The notes below the pieces were generated by a model that had not been told where the DNA came from, did no database searches, and was given only the letters and a program-made list of their open reading frames with translations. DNA of 64,000 bases from contig NZ_JAFMPP010000001.1 in NCBI RefSeq assembly GCF_017349315.1, positions 434,001 through 498,000 of the forward strand, in the 5' to 3' direction. Source of the DNA: Jiella flava (GTDB lineage: Bacteria > Pseudomonadota > Alphaproteobacteria > Rhizobiales > Rhizobiaceae). Below are positions 1-8,455 of the stretch, one piece after another (position 1 is the stretch's first letter; every line of letters starts with the position of its first letter). The position numbers and the translations under genes are program-made.

Positions 1-159
1 GGAATCGATGTCATCGGCCATCGGGTTGTCGCCGCGGGGGCGATCGTCGGGACAAACTCGCCGCAAATCGGCATCGATCGGCTTTTGAAGCCGTCACGCC
101 AGCACGCATCCCGGTCACCGCCCTCCCGAAACCGGACATTCCGTCAGTCTCTTCTTTGA
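1..159 (+). CDS. possible 3' end of a hexapeptide-repeat transferase (partial)
   Basis: Reading frame 1 is open from the window edge to a TGA at 157-159. Its first residues, IGHRVVAAGAIVGTNSP, resemble the closing turns of a left-handed beta-helix acyltransferase, where short hydrophobic hexads end in a VVAAGAIV-like turn. The rest of the tail is basic and low in complexity. The start lies outside the window, so neither length nor substrate can be judged. This may simply be a chance open frame. Confidence 0.25.
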   Translation, partial: GIDVIGHRVVAAGAIVGTNSPQIGIDRLLKPSRQHASRSPPSRNRTFRQSLL

Positions 160-594
160 GCCACGTCCGGACGCATGGTGACCGTCACTTGCCTTTCGGG
201 TAAGGACCCCGCAAACTCGGCGATGATGCGCAACGGGCGGCGCTGCCGATCCGGTCGACACGGGGCACAAAATTGCTGCGTCTCGCGAATGTGATGAGCG
301 TGGCGCTCGACGCTGACCGTCGGCAAACCGGTGACTTCGCGGTGCTGCGGATCGCACCAAACCCTTTTCAAACCCTTGCCTTGACCATGACGCAAAAAAT
401 AAAAAATTGGCGACGCCTTGCCAGGGACACAAGGAAAGTCCATACTTACTGTGTCGATCTTGCATGATTAATTTCGGTTCTGCGCCAGCCGTTCTTCGTT
501 TTTGGCGCCCAGACTGACGTTCTCTTCAAAATCGAATCAAGTATTGGGCACTCGGCTCGATACAATCCATTATGTCGATACGAAGGAGATCGTC
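160..594. other. 435-base gap upstream of the cold-shock gene
   Basis: No credible gene was found on either strand; the short open frames here have no family-like composition. The stretch should hold the promoter and probably a long 5' leader of the cold-shock gene, since such leaders are common in csp mRNAs. I could not assign a promoter. A ribosome-binding site, AAGGAG at 583-588, lies just before the csp start. Confidence 0.4.
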
Positions 595-804
595 ATGCCT
601 GTAGGTACCGTCAAGTTTTTCAACACCCAGAAGGGTTTCGGCTTCATCGCGCCTGAGGATGGCTCGAACGACGTGTTCGTTCATGCCACGGCCGTCGAGC
701 GCGCCGGCCTCGGCACCATCGTCGAGGGTCAAAAGCTGCAGTTCGAGGTGGTCACGGACCGCCGCACCGGCCGCAGCGCCGCCGACAATCTTTCGGCTGC
801 CTGA
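595..804 (+). CDS. cspA: cold-shock protein, CspA family
   Basis: This 69-residue protein is a single cold-shock domain that binds single-stranded RNA and DNA and melts mRNA structure. It carries both RNA-binding motifs of the family, KGFGFI (RNP1) near residues 13-18 and VFVHA (RNP2) near residues 27-31. The ATG at 595 is chosen because AAGGAG lies 6 bases upstream and the protein then has normal family length; a longer in-frame reading from 502 adds residues that do not belong to the fold. The gene stands alone, with hairpins downstream. Whether it is cold-induced or a stationary-phase or constitutive paralogue cannot be read from the sequence. Confidence 0.95.
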   Translation: MPVGTVKFFNTQKGFGFIAPEDGSNDVFVHATAVERAGLGTIVEGQKLQFEVVTDRRTGRSAADNLSAA

Positions 805-897
805 TCAGGGCTGCTCGGCCTGACCGCCGAGCCCACAATCGTCGCAGCGGCACGGATTGCTTCCATGTTCTAAGCGGCGACCGGCAATGCCTTGGGG

Positions 898-921
898 AAG
901 GCCGGCTGTACCCGGCCTTTT
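898..921 (+). terminator. intrinsic terminator-like hairpin
   Basis: AAGGCCGG (898-905) pairs with CCGGCCTT (912-919) around a 6-base loop, followed by a short T run to 921. It lies about 95 bases after the cold-shock stop. A second 7-bp hairpin (813-819 with 826-832) lies nearer the gene but has no T run. Confidence 0.55.
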
Positions 922-1158
922 CTCTATGACAGCGCCAACACTCCGCGACGGCATCGATGCACGCGTTGGGCAAGTTTTTTCAAAGGTCCATAGGGCATCA
1001 TGGGGAGCGCACCCCATCAAGCGGACAACGTTCGCGGCGTGGCGACGCGGCGCCCTTAAAGCGGGCAGATCGCGGCCGGGCGAACGAAGCGGGCCGATCA
1101 AACTGGCCCGACCTGCGGCGAAGCGTTCATTCGCGCGCTGCCTCCTGGAGGACAATCG

Positions 1159-1386
1159 ATGGACGAGAAAGTCATGCAGCGGGCCGAGCGTGTTTTCGGC
1201 ACCCCGGTCGAGCGTCACGAAAAGGGCTCTGCCATGAGCCTGATCCGTCAGGAAACCGACGCCACCCGCGCCAAATCCGAGCGTCTGAAAGCGCTCCGTC
1301 TGGCCCGCGAGGCGAATGAGCCTGCAGCCGCTGCCCCCAGAAAGCGGGCGACGGAAACGAAGCGGCCGAAACGCGGCCGGTCCTGA
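1159..1386 (+). CDS. small hypothetical protein, basic C-terminus
   Basis: This 75-residue protein is not recognised. The ATG at 1159 has a good ribosome-binding site (GGAG around 1147-1151), which supports translation. The middle is probably helical and rich in Ala, Arg and Glu. The C-terminus is strongly basic (PRKRATETKRPKRGRS), as in small nucleic-acid-associated proteins. There is no signal peptide or membrane segment. It stands alone between the cold-shock gene and the sulfur locus and is separated from both by gaps of more than 300 bases. No function is assigned. Confidence 0.55.
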   Translation: MDEKVMQRAERVFGTPVERHEKGSAMSLIRQETDATRAKSERLKALRLAREANEPAAAAPRKRATETKRPKRGRS

Positions 1387-1833
1387 TCGCCGCCCCCCCT
1401 TCTTGGCCAAGGCTTGGAAGGGAGCTGGTAGTCTATCTGGCGCGCTGAACGGCGGCCATGTTCTCAGGCGGCCGGCAGACCGGGCGCAGACCTTCGCCCC
1501 CCTGTCCCCGCCATCGCTTCCACGCACATCGACCGCCCGTTGATATGCCGGCGGCGACCGACCATTCCCTTCGAATGACGATTCGTGCTTTCGGCGGGCG
1601 ACGATCCCGGCGTGGCTGGCGCTATGGGATTGGCCGCGCGCCCGACAAGGCTTTGCACGAATCTTCTCCCCGGCCATGCTTGTCCGAAAATTTGTTTCCC
1701 TCGTGCCGGGCACAAGGCAATTCGGATCGGCGATCCGTTGGCTGATCCGGCCTATTTAGAATGCCAACAAATCGGCGGGCGCTCCCGTTCGTCCGATGGC
1801 AGCGGCGATGAATTGGCAGAGCGGAGTGAAGCG
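1387..1833. other. 447-base gap before the sulfur-assimilation operon
   Basis: No gene could be supported. The promoter of the DUF2849-cysI-DUF934-cysH unit should lie here. In many alphaproteobacteria this position holds a siroheme synthase gene (cysG); no trace of its motifs was seen on either strand. Confidence 0.4.
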
Positions 1834-2184
1834 ATGGCGAAAGACCACCGGGCGGGATCGAAAGTTCGCGGCGACAAGCTGCCGGCGATCCTGATGGCGA
1901 GCCATCTTCTCGAAGGCGATACCGTGTTTCTCACCGATGGCGACTGGACCCGTGATCCGTCTGCCGCGAAAATCGCCCATGACGCAGAGACGGCCGAGGC
2001 AATGGAAGTCGAGGGCAAGGCGGCAGCCGCGGCCAACCTTGTCATCGATCCCTATCTCGTGCCGGTCGAGCTGACGGATGCCGGCCTGCCGGTCGCCCGC
2101 CATTTCCGCGACGCGATGCGGCAAAAGGGCCCGTCAGTCCATAAGGACATGGGCAAGCAGGCCGAATTCCAGCCGCTCGGCTAA
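1834..2184 (+). CDS. DUF2849-family protein of the cys operon
   Basis: This 116-residue protein resembles the DUF2849 family, small proteins usually encoded just before sulfite reductase in alphaproteobacteria. The recognisable features are the LLEGDTVFLTDGDWT segment near residues 25-40, with the family's G-x-V-x-[FY]-L-T-x-x-G-x-W pattern, and a later 'VIDPYLVPVEL' strand near residue 75. It is soluble, without a signal peptide. The ATG at 1834 is chosen because GGAGTGA lies about 6 bases upstream; an open frame extends back to 1585, but that part has no family-like sequence. The N-terminus is longer than usual by about 15 residues. Its biochemical role is unknown; position alone ties it to siroheme or sulfite reductase function. 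Confidence 0.8.
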   Translation: MAKDHRAGSKVRGDKLPAILMASHLLEGDTVFLTDGDWTRDPSAAKIAHDAETAEAMEVEGKAAAAANLVIDPYLVPVELTDAGLPVARHFRDAMRQKGPSVHKDMGKQAEFQPLG

Positions 2185-2202
2185 TCTCTAAAGTCCGCCC
2201 CA

Positions 2203-2216
2203 CTCAGCCGGCTGAG
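2203..2216. promoter_or_regulatory. 14-bp perfect palindrome before cysI
   Basis: CTCAGCCGGCTGAG is perfectly self-complementary and lies 40 bases upstream of the cysI start, inside the 71-base gap after the DUF2849 gene. It could be an operator or an RNA hairpin that adjusts expression within the operon. There is no T run, so termination is unlikely. Confidence 0.3.
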
Positions 2217-2255
2217 ACACCCCGGCTTTCGACCAGACCCTTCAAAGGACGCTGC

Positions 2256-3947
2256 ATGTACCGCTACGATGAATTCGACGAACGTTTCGTGCGCGAACGC
2301 GTCGCCCAGTTCCGCGGCCAGGTCGAGCGCCGGGTGGACGGCTCCCTGTCCGAGGACGAGTTCAAGCCGCTGCGCCTCAAGAACGGTCTTTATCTCCAGT
2401 TGCACGCCTATATGCTGCGCATCGCCGTACCCTACGGCACGCTGAATTCGCGGCAGTTGCGCCAGCTCGCCCGCATCGCCGAAACCTATGACAAGGGCTA
2501 CGGCCACTTCACCACGCGCCAGAACCTGCAGTTCAACTGGCCGAAGCTGAAGGACGTGCCGGATATTCTGGATCTTTTGGCCGATGTTGAGATGCACTGC
2601 ATCCAGACCTCCGGCAACTGCATCCGCAATGTCACCTCCGACCAGTTCGCCGGCGTCGCCAAGGATGAGGTCGAGGATCCGCGCCCGACGGCCGAGCTTC
2701 TGCGGCAGTGGTCGAGCCTGCATCCGGAATTCGTCTGGCTGCCGCGCAAGTTCAAGATCGCCGTCACCGGCGCCGAGCACGACCGCGCCGCGATCAAGGT
2801 CCACGACATTGGCCTGAAGCTGAAGCGCAACGCTGCCGGCGACGTCGGCTATGAGGTGATCGTCGGCGGCGGCCTCGGGCGCACGCCGATGATCGGCAAG
2901 GTGATCCGCGAGTTCCTGCCGAAGGACGAGCTGCTCGCCTATCTCGAAGCGGTGATGCGGGTCTACAATTCCGACGGTCGGCGCGACAACAAGTACAAGG
3001 CGCGGGTGAAGATCCTCGTCCATGAGACCGGCGAAGACGAATTCCGCGCGCTGGTCGAGGCTGAATACGCCAAGCTCGACGGCCCGACGATCAACGCACC
3101 CGCCGACGAGGTCGAGCGGATCGCCGCCTATTTCGCGCCGCCGGCCTATGACGCCCTGCCCGAGACCTCCGAGACCTTGGCCAAGGCCCGCGCCGACGAT
3201 GCGGAGCTCGATCGCTTCGTCGCCCAGAACGGCTTTGCCCACAAGGTGCCGGGCTACATCGCGCTCACCGTCGCGCTGAAGGAGATCGGCGCGGTGCCCG
3301 GCGACATGAGCGCCGCTCAGATGCGCGCCTTTGCCGACATTGCCGAACGCTATTCCTTCGACGAATTCCGCGTCACCCACAGCCAGAACCTCGTTCTGCC
3401 GCATGTCAAGCAGGATGACGTTCCGGCGGTCTATGCCGCGCTCAAGGCGGCGGGCCTTGCCTCGGCCAATGCCGGCCTGATCACCGACATCATCGCCTGC
3501 CCGGGGCTCGACTACTGCGCGCTCGCCACCGCCAAATCGATCCCGATCGCCCAGTCGATCGCCCATGCCTTTGCCGATCCGGCGCGCCAGCGGGCGATCG
3601 GGCCGCTGCCGATCAAGATCTCCGGCTGCATCAATGCCTGCGGCCATCACCATGTCGGCGCGATCGGCATTCTCGGCCTCGAAAAGGGCGGCCGCGAGAA
3701 CTACCAGATCACCGTCGGGGGCGACGCCAGCGAACATGCCGCGCTCGGCGAGCGCCTCGGCCCGGGCATCGACGCCGAGGACGTGCCGGGCGCGATCGAG
3801 GCGATCGTCGACACCTACCTCGCCGAGAAAGAGGGCGAGGAAAGCTTCATCGAAACAGTGCGTCGGACCGGCGCAGAGCCGTTTAAGGCCGGCTTTGCGA
3901 CCTTTATTGAAAGTCGGGCCGCCACCGCGAGCGAGGCTGCGGAATAA
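2256..3947 (+). CDS. cysI: assimilatory sulfite (or nitrite) reductase, siroheme/4Fe-4S protein
   Basis: This 563-residue siroheme and [4Fe-4S] enzyme performs the six-electron reduction of sulfite to sulfide in the cytoplasm. The duplicated nitrite/sulfite reductase fold is visible: an N-terminal ferredoxin-like part with 'GHFTTRQNLQFNW' near residue 80, its second copy 'FRVTHSQNLVLPH' near residue 370, and the cluster-siroheme ligands C-x5-C (about residues 415 and 421) and C-x3-C (about 458 and 462, in SGCINACGHH). Nitrite reductases share these motifs, but the company of cysH, cysD and cysN argues for sulfite. The stop overlaps the next start as TAATG. Electrons probably come from ferredoxin or a separate flavoprotein, since no cysJ is present in the window. 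Confidence 0.93.
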   Translation: MYRYDEFDERFVRERVAQFRGQVERRVDGSLSEDEFKPLRLKNGLYLQLHAYMLRIAVPYGTLNSRQLRQLARIAETYDKGYGHFTTRQNLQFNWPKLKDVPDILDLLADVEMHCIQTSGNCIRNVTSDQFAGVAKDEVEDPRPTAELLRQWSSLHPEFVWLPRKFKIAVTGAEHDRAAIKVHDIGLKLKRNAAGDVGYEVIVGGGLGRTPMIGKVIREFLPKDELLAYLEAVMRVYNSDGRRDNKYKARVKILVHETGEDEFRALVEAEYAKLDGPTINAPADEVERIAAYFAPPAYDALPETSETLAKARADDAELDRFVAQNGFAHKVPGYIALTVALKEIGAVPGDMSAAQMRAFADIAERYSFDEFRVTHSQNLVLPHVKQDDVPAVYAALKAAGLASANAGLITDIIACPGLDYCALATAKSIPIAQSIAHAFADPARQRAIGPLPIKISGCINACGHHHVGAIGILGLEKGGRENYQITVGGDASEHAALGERLGPGIDAEDVPGAIEAIVDTYLAEKEGEESFIETVRRTGAEPFKAGFATFIESRAATASEAAE

Positions 3948-4462
3948 TGACGCTGATCACCAAAACCGGCGCCGCCGACGACCGCTTCACCCGCTTCGAT
4001 ACGCTCGAGGACGCTCTTGCGACCGACGAACCGGTGCTGATCCCGCTCGCCTTTGCCCCGGCCTATGTCGAGCAGCGGCCGGGTGCAGAATTCGGCATTT
4101 CGGTTCCCGGCTCGGCCGCGATCGAGGACGTCGCGCCGCATCTTGAGACCGCGGCACTCGTCGCGGTGGAGTTTCCGTCCTTTGCCGACGGACGCGGCTT
4201 TTCGCTGGCGAGGAAGATCGTCCGCGAAGGCTTCGCCGGAACGCTGCGCGCCTCGGGCCCGCTGATCGCCGATCAGTTTCTCGACGCGCTCGCCTGCGGC
4301 TTTACCGAGGTGGAGCTGCCCGAGACCATGGCGAACCGTCAACCGGCGCAGCAATGGTTGAGCGCCAAAGAGACGATGAGCGATCATTACCAGTCCGGCT
4401 ACGGGACGGAGCCGAGCATCCTGCAAAAGCGCCTTGCGGCGCGCAAGGGAGCGTCAGTGTGA
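3947..4462 (+). CDS. DUF934-family protein of the cys operon
   Basis: This 171-residue protein belongs to the DUF934 family, which is nearly always found between sulfite reductase and cysH in alpha- and betaproteobacteria. It begins inside the cysI stop codon (TAATG) and ends inside the cysH start (GTGA), so all three are translationally coupled. Typical features are the 'FPSFADGRGFSLARKIR'-like stretch near residues 80-95 and the C-terminal 'YQSGYG' near residue 150. It is soluble. Its molecular function is undefined; coupling suggests a role in assembly or electron supply for sulfite reductase, which is inference. Confidence 0.9.
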   Translation: MTLITKTGAADDRFTRFDTLEDALATDEPVLIPLAFAPAYVEQRPGAEFGISVPGSAAIEDVAPHLETAALVAVEFPSFADGRGFSLARKIVREGFAGTLRASGPLIADQFLDALACGFTEVELPETMANRQPAQQWLSAKETMSDHYQSGYGTEPSILQKRLAARKGASV

Positions 4463-5205
4463 TTCATGATTCCAACCTCCTGTCCGACACCCTGAATACG
4501 GAGTTTCAGCCGCTGACGCCGCTCGAGCGGCTGAAACGGCTGCGCGAGAAGGTGACAGGCCGCATCGTCTTCACCACCAGTCTCGGCCTTGAAGATCAGA
4601 TGCTGACCCATCTGATCTTCGCCCATGACGTCAAGATCGAGGTCGTCACCCTCGACACCGGACGGCTGTTTCCCGAAACCTACGAGGTTTGGCGGCAGAC
4701 CGAGGAAAAGTACGGCAAGCGCATTCACGCCAAATATCCGCAATCGGCAGCGCTCGAAGAGCTGATCGAGGATCAGGGGATCGACGGCTTCTACTATGCC
4801 AAGGAGTTCCGGCTGACCTGCTGCGGCGCGCGCAAGATCGAACCGCTCGGCCGCGCGCTGGAAGGGGCCACAGCCTGGGTGACCGGGCTGCGCGGCGACC
4901 AGTCGCAGAACCGGCTGTCGATGCCTTTCGTCAGCTACGAGACCGGCAAGAAGCTGATCAAGGCCAACCCGCTGCTCGATCAATCCCGCGAGCGCATTGC
5001 CCATTTCAACGACGATGTCGGTGTGCCGGTCAACGCGCTGCATGCCAAGGGCTTTTTATCGATTGGCTGCGCCCCGTGCACGCGAGCGATTCAGCCGGGT
5101 GAGTCCGAGCGCGCCGGGCGTTGGTGGTGGGAAGACGACACAAAACGCGAGTGCGGCCTGCATGTGCCAGACTCGACGACGGTCAGCGAAGGCGCGGGCA
5201 TCTAA
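4459..5205 (+). CDS. cysH: phosphoadenylyl/adenylyl-sulfate reductase
   Basis: This 248-residue cytoplasmic enzyme reduces APS or PAPS to sulfite with thioredoxin. The Cys-Cys pair near residues 121-122 and the C-x2-C near 204-207 (CAPC) are the four ligands of a [4Fe-4S] cluster, the mark of the APS-using assimilatory class. The catalytic Cys is in ECGLH near residue 232. PAPS-only enzymes lack the cluster, so direct APS reduction is expected, consistent with the absence of an APS kinase domain in CysN. The start is GTG at 4459, overlapping the upstream TGA and preceded by GGGAG. Without it the protein would begin 35 residues earlier in a region with no homology-like sequence. Confidence 0.93.
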   Translation: MIHDSNLLSDTLNTEFQPLTPLERLKRLREKVTGRIVFTTSLGLEDQMLTHLIFAHDVKIEVVTLDTGRLFPETYEVWRQTEEKYGKRIHAKYPQSAALEELIEDQGIDGFYYAKEFRLTCCGARKIEPLGRALEGATAWVTGLRGDQSQNRLSMPFVSYETGKKLIKANPLLDQSRERIAHFNDDVGVPVNALHAKGFLSIGCAPCTRAIQPGESERAGRWWWEDDTKRECGLHVPDSTTVSEGAGI

Positions 5206-5444
5206 ACGCCGGCCGATACCACGGCGCCGCCAGAGCCGCTGCATCGACAACGGGCGGAGCGCCGGGATTGCAGCGCACGCCGGTCCGATGGCCCGGTGGT
5301 GGAGACCTATTGAAGACAGGCCCGCGAGGCGCCCCCCGCATGGGCGGATTTAATATGCATGCCCGAGCCCCGCTCGGGCCGACGACCTTGGATGATGCGC
5401 CGCGCTGCAAGCAGCCGCCGCGTCCGGCATGAGAAGGCTTCCCG

Positions 5445-6347
5445 ATGAAGCATATGACCCATCTGCAACGGCTCGAAGCCGAGTCGATCTTCATCATCCG
5501 CGAGGTGGCGGCCACGGCCGAAAACCCGGTGATGCTCTATTCCATCGGCAAGGACTCGGCAGTGATGCTGCATCTGGCGCTCAAAGCCTTCCTGCCGGGC
5601 AAGCCGCCCTTCCCGCTCCTGCATGTCGACACGACGTGGAAATTCCGGGAGATGATCGAATTTCGCGATCGACGCGCCCGCGAGCTCGGCCTCGATCTCA
5701 TCGTCCACACCAATCAGGACGGGCTGAAGCGGGGCATCAACCCCTTCGCCTCCGGCTCGCGCGTCCATACCGACGTGATGAAGACCGAGGCGCTCAAACA
5801 GGCGCTCGACCAGTATCAGTTCGACGCGGCCTTCGGCGGCGCGCGGCGCGACGAGGAAAAGTCGCGCGCCAAGGAGCGGGTGTTCTCGCTGCGCACACCC
5901 GAACATCGCTGGGACGCCAAGAACCAGCGGCCGGAGCCCTGGCGGCTGTTCAATACCCGCAAGCGCAAGGGCGAGAGCTTCCGTGTCTTCCCGCTGTCGA
6001 ACTGGACCGAGCAGGACGTCTGGGACTACATCGCGCTCGAAAGCATCCCCGTCGTGCCGCTCTATTTCGCCGCGCCGCGCCCGATCGTGAAGCGCGACGG
6101 CGCGCTGATCATGCGCGACGACGACCGCATGGACCTGCGGCCAGGCGAGAGCGTCGAAACCATGATGGTGCGCTTTCGCACCCTTGGCTGCTACCCGCTG
6201 ACGGGGGCCGTCGAATCGAATGCCGCCTCGATCGAAGACATCATCGCCGAAATGCGTTCCTCGCGGGTTTCGGAGCGCCAGGGCCGGGTCATCGACCAGG
6301 ATTCCGGCGCCTCGATGGAAGAAAAGAAGCAGGAGGGCTATTTCTGA
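5445..6347 (+). CDS. cysD: sulfate adenylyltransferase small subunit
   Basis: This 300-residue ATP pyrophosphatase subunit makes APS from ATP and sulfate, driven by the CysN GTPase. The PP-loop motif [14 protein letters not shown] sits near residues 33-46, followed by the conserved '[10 protein letters not shown]' and '[15 protein letters not shown]' (about residue 130) segments. Length is normal for the family. The ATG at 5445 has GAGAAGG about 8 bases upstream. It is separated from cysH by 239 bases, in which I see no gene, so it probably has its own promoter. It overlaps cysN by one base (TGATG). Confidence 0.95.
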   Translation: MKHMTHLQRLEAESIFIIREVAATAENPVMLYSIGKDSAVMLHLALKAFLPGKPPFPLLHVDTTWKFREMIEFRDRRARELGLDLIVHTNQDGLKRGINPFASGSRVHTDVMKTEALKQALDQYQFDAAFGGARRDEEKSRAKERVFSLRTPEHRWDAKNQRPEPWRLFNTRKRKGESFRVFPLSNWTEQDVWDYIALESIPVVPLYFAAPRPIVKRDGALIMRDDDRMDLRPGESVETMMVRFRTLGCYPLTGAVESNAASIEDIIAEMRSSRVSERQGRVIDQDSGASMEEKKQEGYF

Positions 6348-8080
6348 TGTCGAGCATCCTCAAGGCCAAGACCCTCGCCGACGAGGCGGACACCGCGCAG
6401 AGTTCCACCCCCGCGGCCTTCGAAGACCAGAGCTTCGCCGGCCCGGCGCCCGACCAGCCGGCCGCAGCCGGACCCGTGATAGCCCCGCAGGCGAACGGAC
6501 AAGCGCTGAGCGCACCGGCGGTCTCGCTCTTGCGTTTCATCACCTGCGGATCGGTCGATGACGGCAAGTCGACGCTGATCGGCCGGCTTTTGTTCGAGAC
6601 CAATGCGGTCTTCGACGACCAGATGGAAGCCTTGAAGCGCGACTCCAAGAAGTTCGGTACCACCGGCGACGATCTCGATTTCGCCCTGCTCGTCGACGGG
6701 CTTTCGGCCGAGCGCGAACAGGGCATCACCATCGATGTCGCCTATCGCTATTTTTCGACGGCGAGCCGCGCCTTCATCATCGCCGACACGCCGGGCCACG
6801 AGCAATATACCCGCAATATGGCGACCGGCGCCTCCCAGGCGGAACTCGCGATCATCTTGGTCGACGCGCGCAAGGGCATTCTGCCGCAGACCCGGCGGCA
6901 TTCCTTCATCACCTCGCTGGTCGGCATCAAGTCGGTGATTATCGCCGTCAACAAGATGGACCTCGTCGACTTTTCCGAGGAGCGTTTCGCTCAGATCAAG
7001 CGCGACTATCAGGCCATTCTTCCGGCGCTTGGTTTCACCGACGTCACCTTCGTGCCGGTCTCGGCCAAGAATGGTGACAATATCGTCAGCCGGTCGGCGA
7101 ACACACCCTGGTACGACGGCGAGACGTTGCTGGAGCGGCTGGAATCGGTCGAGCCGGCGACCTTTGATGCCGGCCGCGAGCCGTTCCGCATGCCGGTCCA
7201 GTGGGTCAACCGGCCCAATCTCGACTTCCGCGGCTTTGCCGGCTCGATCGTCGGCGGCGAGATCGCCAAGGGCGATGCGGTCGTCGCGCTTCCCTCGGGC
7301 GGGCGCAGCCGCGTCAAGGGCGTCTTTGGCCCGGATGGCGAGGTGGGCAGCGCCGAAGCCGGCGAGGCCGTCACCATCACCCTCGAAGACGAGATCGATG
7401 TCTCGCGCGGCGACGTTCTGACCGCCGCCAATAGCGCGGCCGGCGTCTCGCGCCGTTTCTCCGGCGAGCTGCTCTGGATGGCGAACCATCCGCTGATCAA
7501 GGGCGGCCGGCTGATCCTCAAGCTCGCCAGCGCCCAGACGCCGGCGACGCTGTCGGCGCTTGACGCCGCGATCGACATCCACTCCTACGCCGCCAAACCC
7601 GCCAACGCCTTGTCGATGAACGAGATCGGCAAGGTGACGATCACGGCCGACCGTCCGATCGTCGCTTTGCCCTATGGCGACAACCGCGAGCTTGGCGCCT
7701 TCATCCTGATCGATCCGGTCAACAACGAGACCGTGGCGCTCGGCGTGGTGCGATCCGTCGGTGAACCGGAGAGCAACAAGGCGGCCGCCACCGAGGCCGA
7801 CAGCCGCTCGGGTCTGCAGCGTCTGCGCGATCTCTGGCTCGGCCAGGCGGCGCGTGACGACGCCGCCCACCGTCAGGCGAAGATCCGCGCGCGGATCGCC
7901 GGATCGGTGCTCGTCGGGTTCCTCGCCCTGCTCTTCCATATGCCTCTGGCGCTGGTGCCGCTGCTGGCGATCCTCGACTTCCTGCTGCGGCCGTTCCTGG
8001 CCGTCGCCTTCGGCGCCGATCAGCTGCCCGAAGAGCGGCCGGTCGATCCGACCGTCGTCGACGATGGGGGCGGCATATGA
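6347..8080 (+). CDS. cysN: sulfate adenylyltransferase GTPase subunit with hydrophobic C-terminal tail
   Basis: This 577-residue GTPase couples GTP hydrolysis to APS formation by CysD. GTPase motifs are GSVDDGKST (about 68-76), DTPGH (about 147) and NKMD (about 202), followed by two EF-Tu-like beta-barrels up to about residue 475. An unusual Pro/Ala-rich N-terminal extension of about 55 residues precedes the G domain. Instead of the APS kinase (CysC) domain common in rhizobial NodQ/CysNC fusions, the C-terminus has a charged linker and then a hydrophobic hairpin near residues 515-550 containing 'ILDFLLRPF', vaguely like DUF4395 membrane proteins. This would tether the complex to the membrane. 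It is coupled at the end to a 60-residue membrane protein by ATGA. Confidence 0.93.
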   Translation: MSSILKAKTLADEADTAQSSTPAAFEDQSFAGPAPDQPAAAGPVIAPQANGQALSAPAVSLLRFITCGSVDDGKSTLIGRLLFETNAVFDDQMEALKRDSKKFGTTGDDLDFALLVDGLSAEREQGITIDVAYRYFSTASRAFIIADTPGHEQYTRNMATGASQAELAIILVDARKGILPQTRRHSFITSLVGIKSVIIAVNKMDLVDFSEERFAQIKRDYQAILPALGFTDVTFVPVSAKNGDNIVSRSANTPWYDGETLLERLESVEPATFDAGREPFRMPVQWVNRPNLDFRGFAGSIVGGEIAKGDAVVALPSGGRSRVKGVFGPDGEVGSAEAGEAVTITLEDEIDVSRGDVLTAANSAAGVSRRFSGELLWMANHPLIKGGRLILKLASAQTPATLSALDAAIDIHSYAAKPANALSMNEIGKVTITADRPIVALPYGDNRELGAFILIDPVNNETVALGVVRSVGEPESNKAAATEADSRSGLQRLRDLWLGQAARDDAAHRQAKIRARIAGSVLVGFLALLFHMPLALVPLLAILDFLLRPFLAVAFGADQLPEERPVDPTVVDDGGGI

Positions 8081-8259
8081 CCGCCAGTTGTTGCGGCGAG
8101 GCCGAGCCGTCGAGCACGTGCGCAGCCAAGGCGGATGATTTCCGCCCGATCGGCGCCGAGCGGCGACGGTATCGCCCGCCGATGCCGGTTCTGGAAATCA
8201 TTCAGCTGACCGGCGCCGTGCTGGTGTGCGCCGCGCTGATCGGCGGCTTTCTCGGATAG
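8077..8259 (+). CDS. small Cys-rich single-pass membrane protein coupled to cysN
   Basis: This 60-residue protein is unrecognised. It starts in the ATGA that ends cysN, so translation is probably coupled. The N-terminus holds three cysteines within 15 residues (TASCCGEAEPSSTC), then a basic stretch (ERRRYRPP) and one C-terminal membrane helix near residues 38-59. The basic residues before the helix predict a cytoplasmic N-terminus. The TAG stop is the first triplet of the repeat that follows. It could be a metal- or sulfur-handling partner of the membrane-tailed CysN; that is inference. Small size leaves some doubt that it is real. Confidence 0.55.
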   Translation: MTASCCGEAEPSSTCAAKADDFRPIGAERRRYRPPMPVLEIIQLTGAVLVCAALIGGFLG

Positions 8260-8363
8260 AGCGCCCTGCGTCCGATCGGACGCAGAAAGGTCGCTCTCAC
8301 CCTTTGAACCGACGCATCGTGCTTTGCCGAAAATCGATTCCGATGTTCGGGCCGATGCTGGAG
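8258..8363. repeat. dispersed bipartite palindromic repeat, copy 1
   Basis: The first half is a hairpin built on CTGCGTCCGATCGGACGCAG, flanked by AGAGCG and CGCTCT. The second half is a stem, GCATCG...CGATGC, enclosing CCGAAAATCG and its near complement. Related copies lie at about 13654, 13968, 25772, 36656 and 40925. This copy overlaps the end of the small membrane-protein gene and supplies its stop. Confidence 0.85.
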
Positions 8364-8455
8364 GCCTTGTGCGTCCCTCAGCCGTGCCCATCATTGCGGG
8401 CGCGGCCATCGGCGCCGTTGCGGCGCCCGCCGCGATCGCTGATAGGCTGGGCGCC

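Noticed and set aside
115-465. 116-residue minus-strand frame upstream of the cold-shock gene
   Set aside because: No ribosome-binding site, signal or domain; low-complexity Arg/Ser composition.
2181-3737. 518-residue open frame antisense to cysI
   Set aside because: High GC and strong codon bias leave the antisense frame open. The plus frame has all cysI motifs, while the antisense protein is a low-complexity Arg/Asp/Gly mix without fold.
5429-6346. Upstream extension of the cysN frame through cysD
   Set aside because: The frame is open by chance across cysD. The TGATG junction and GTPase position put the cysN start at 6347.
6338-7939. 533-residue open frame antisense to cysN
   Set aside because: Same GC-bias shadow; no domain and it covers the CysN G domain exactly.
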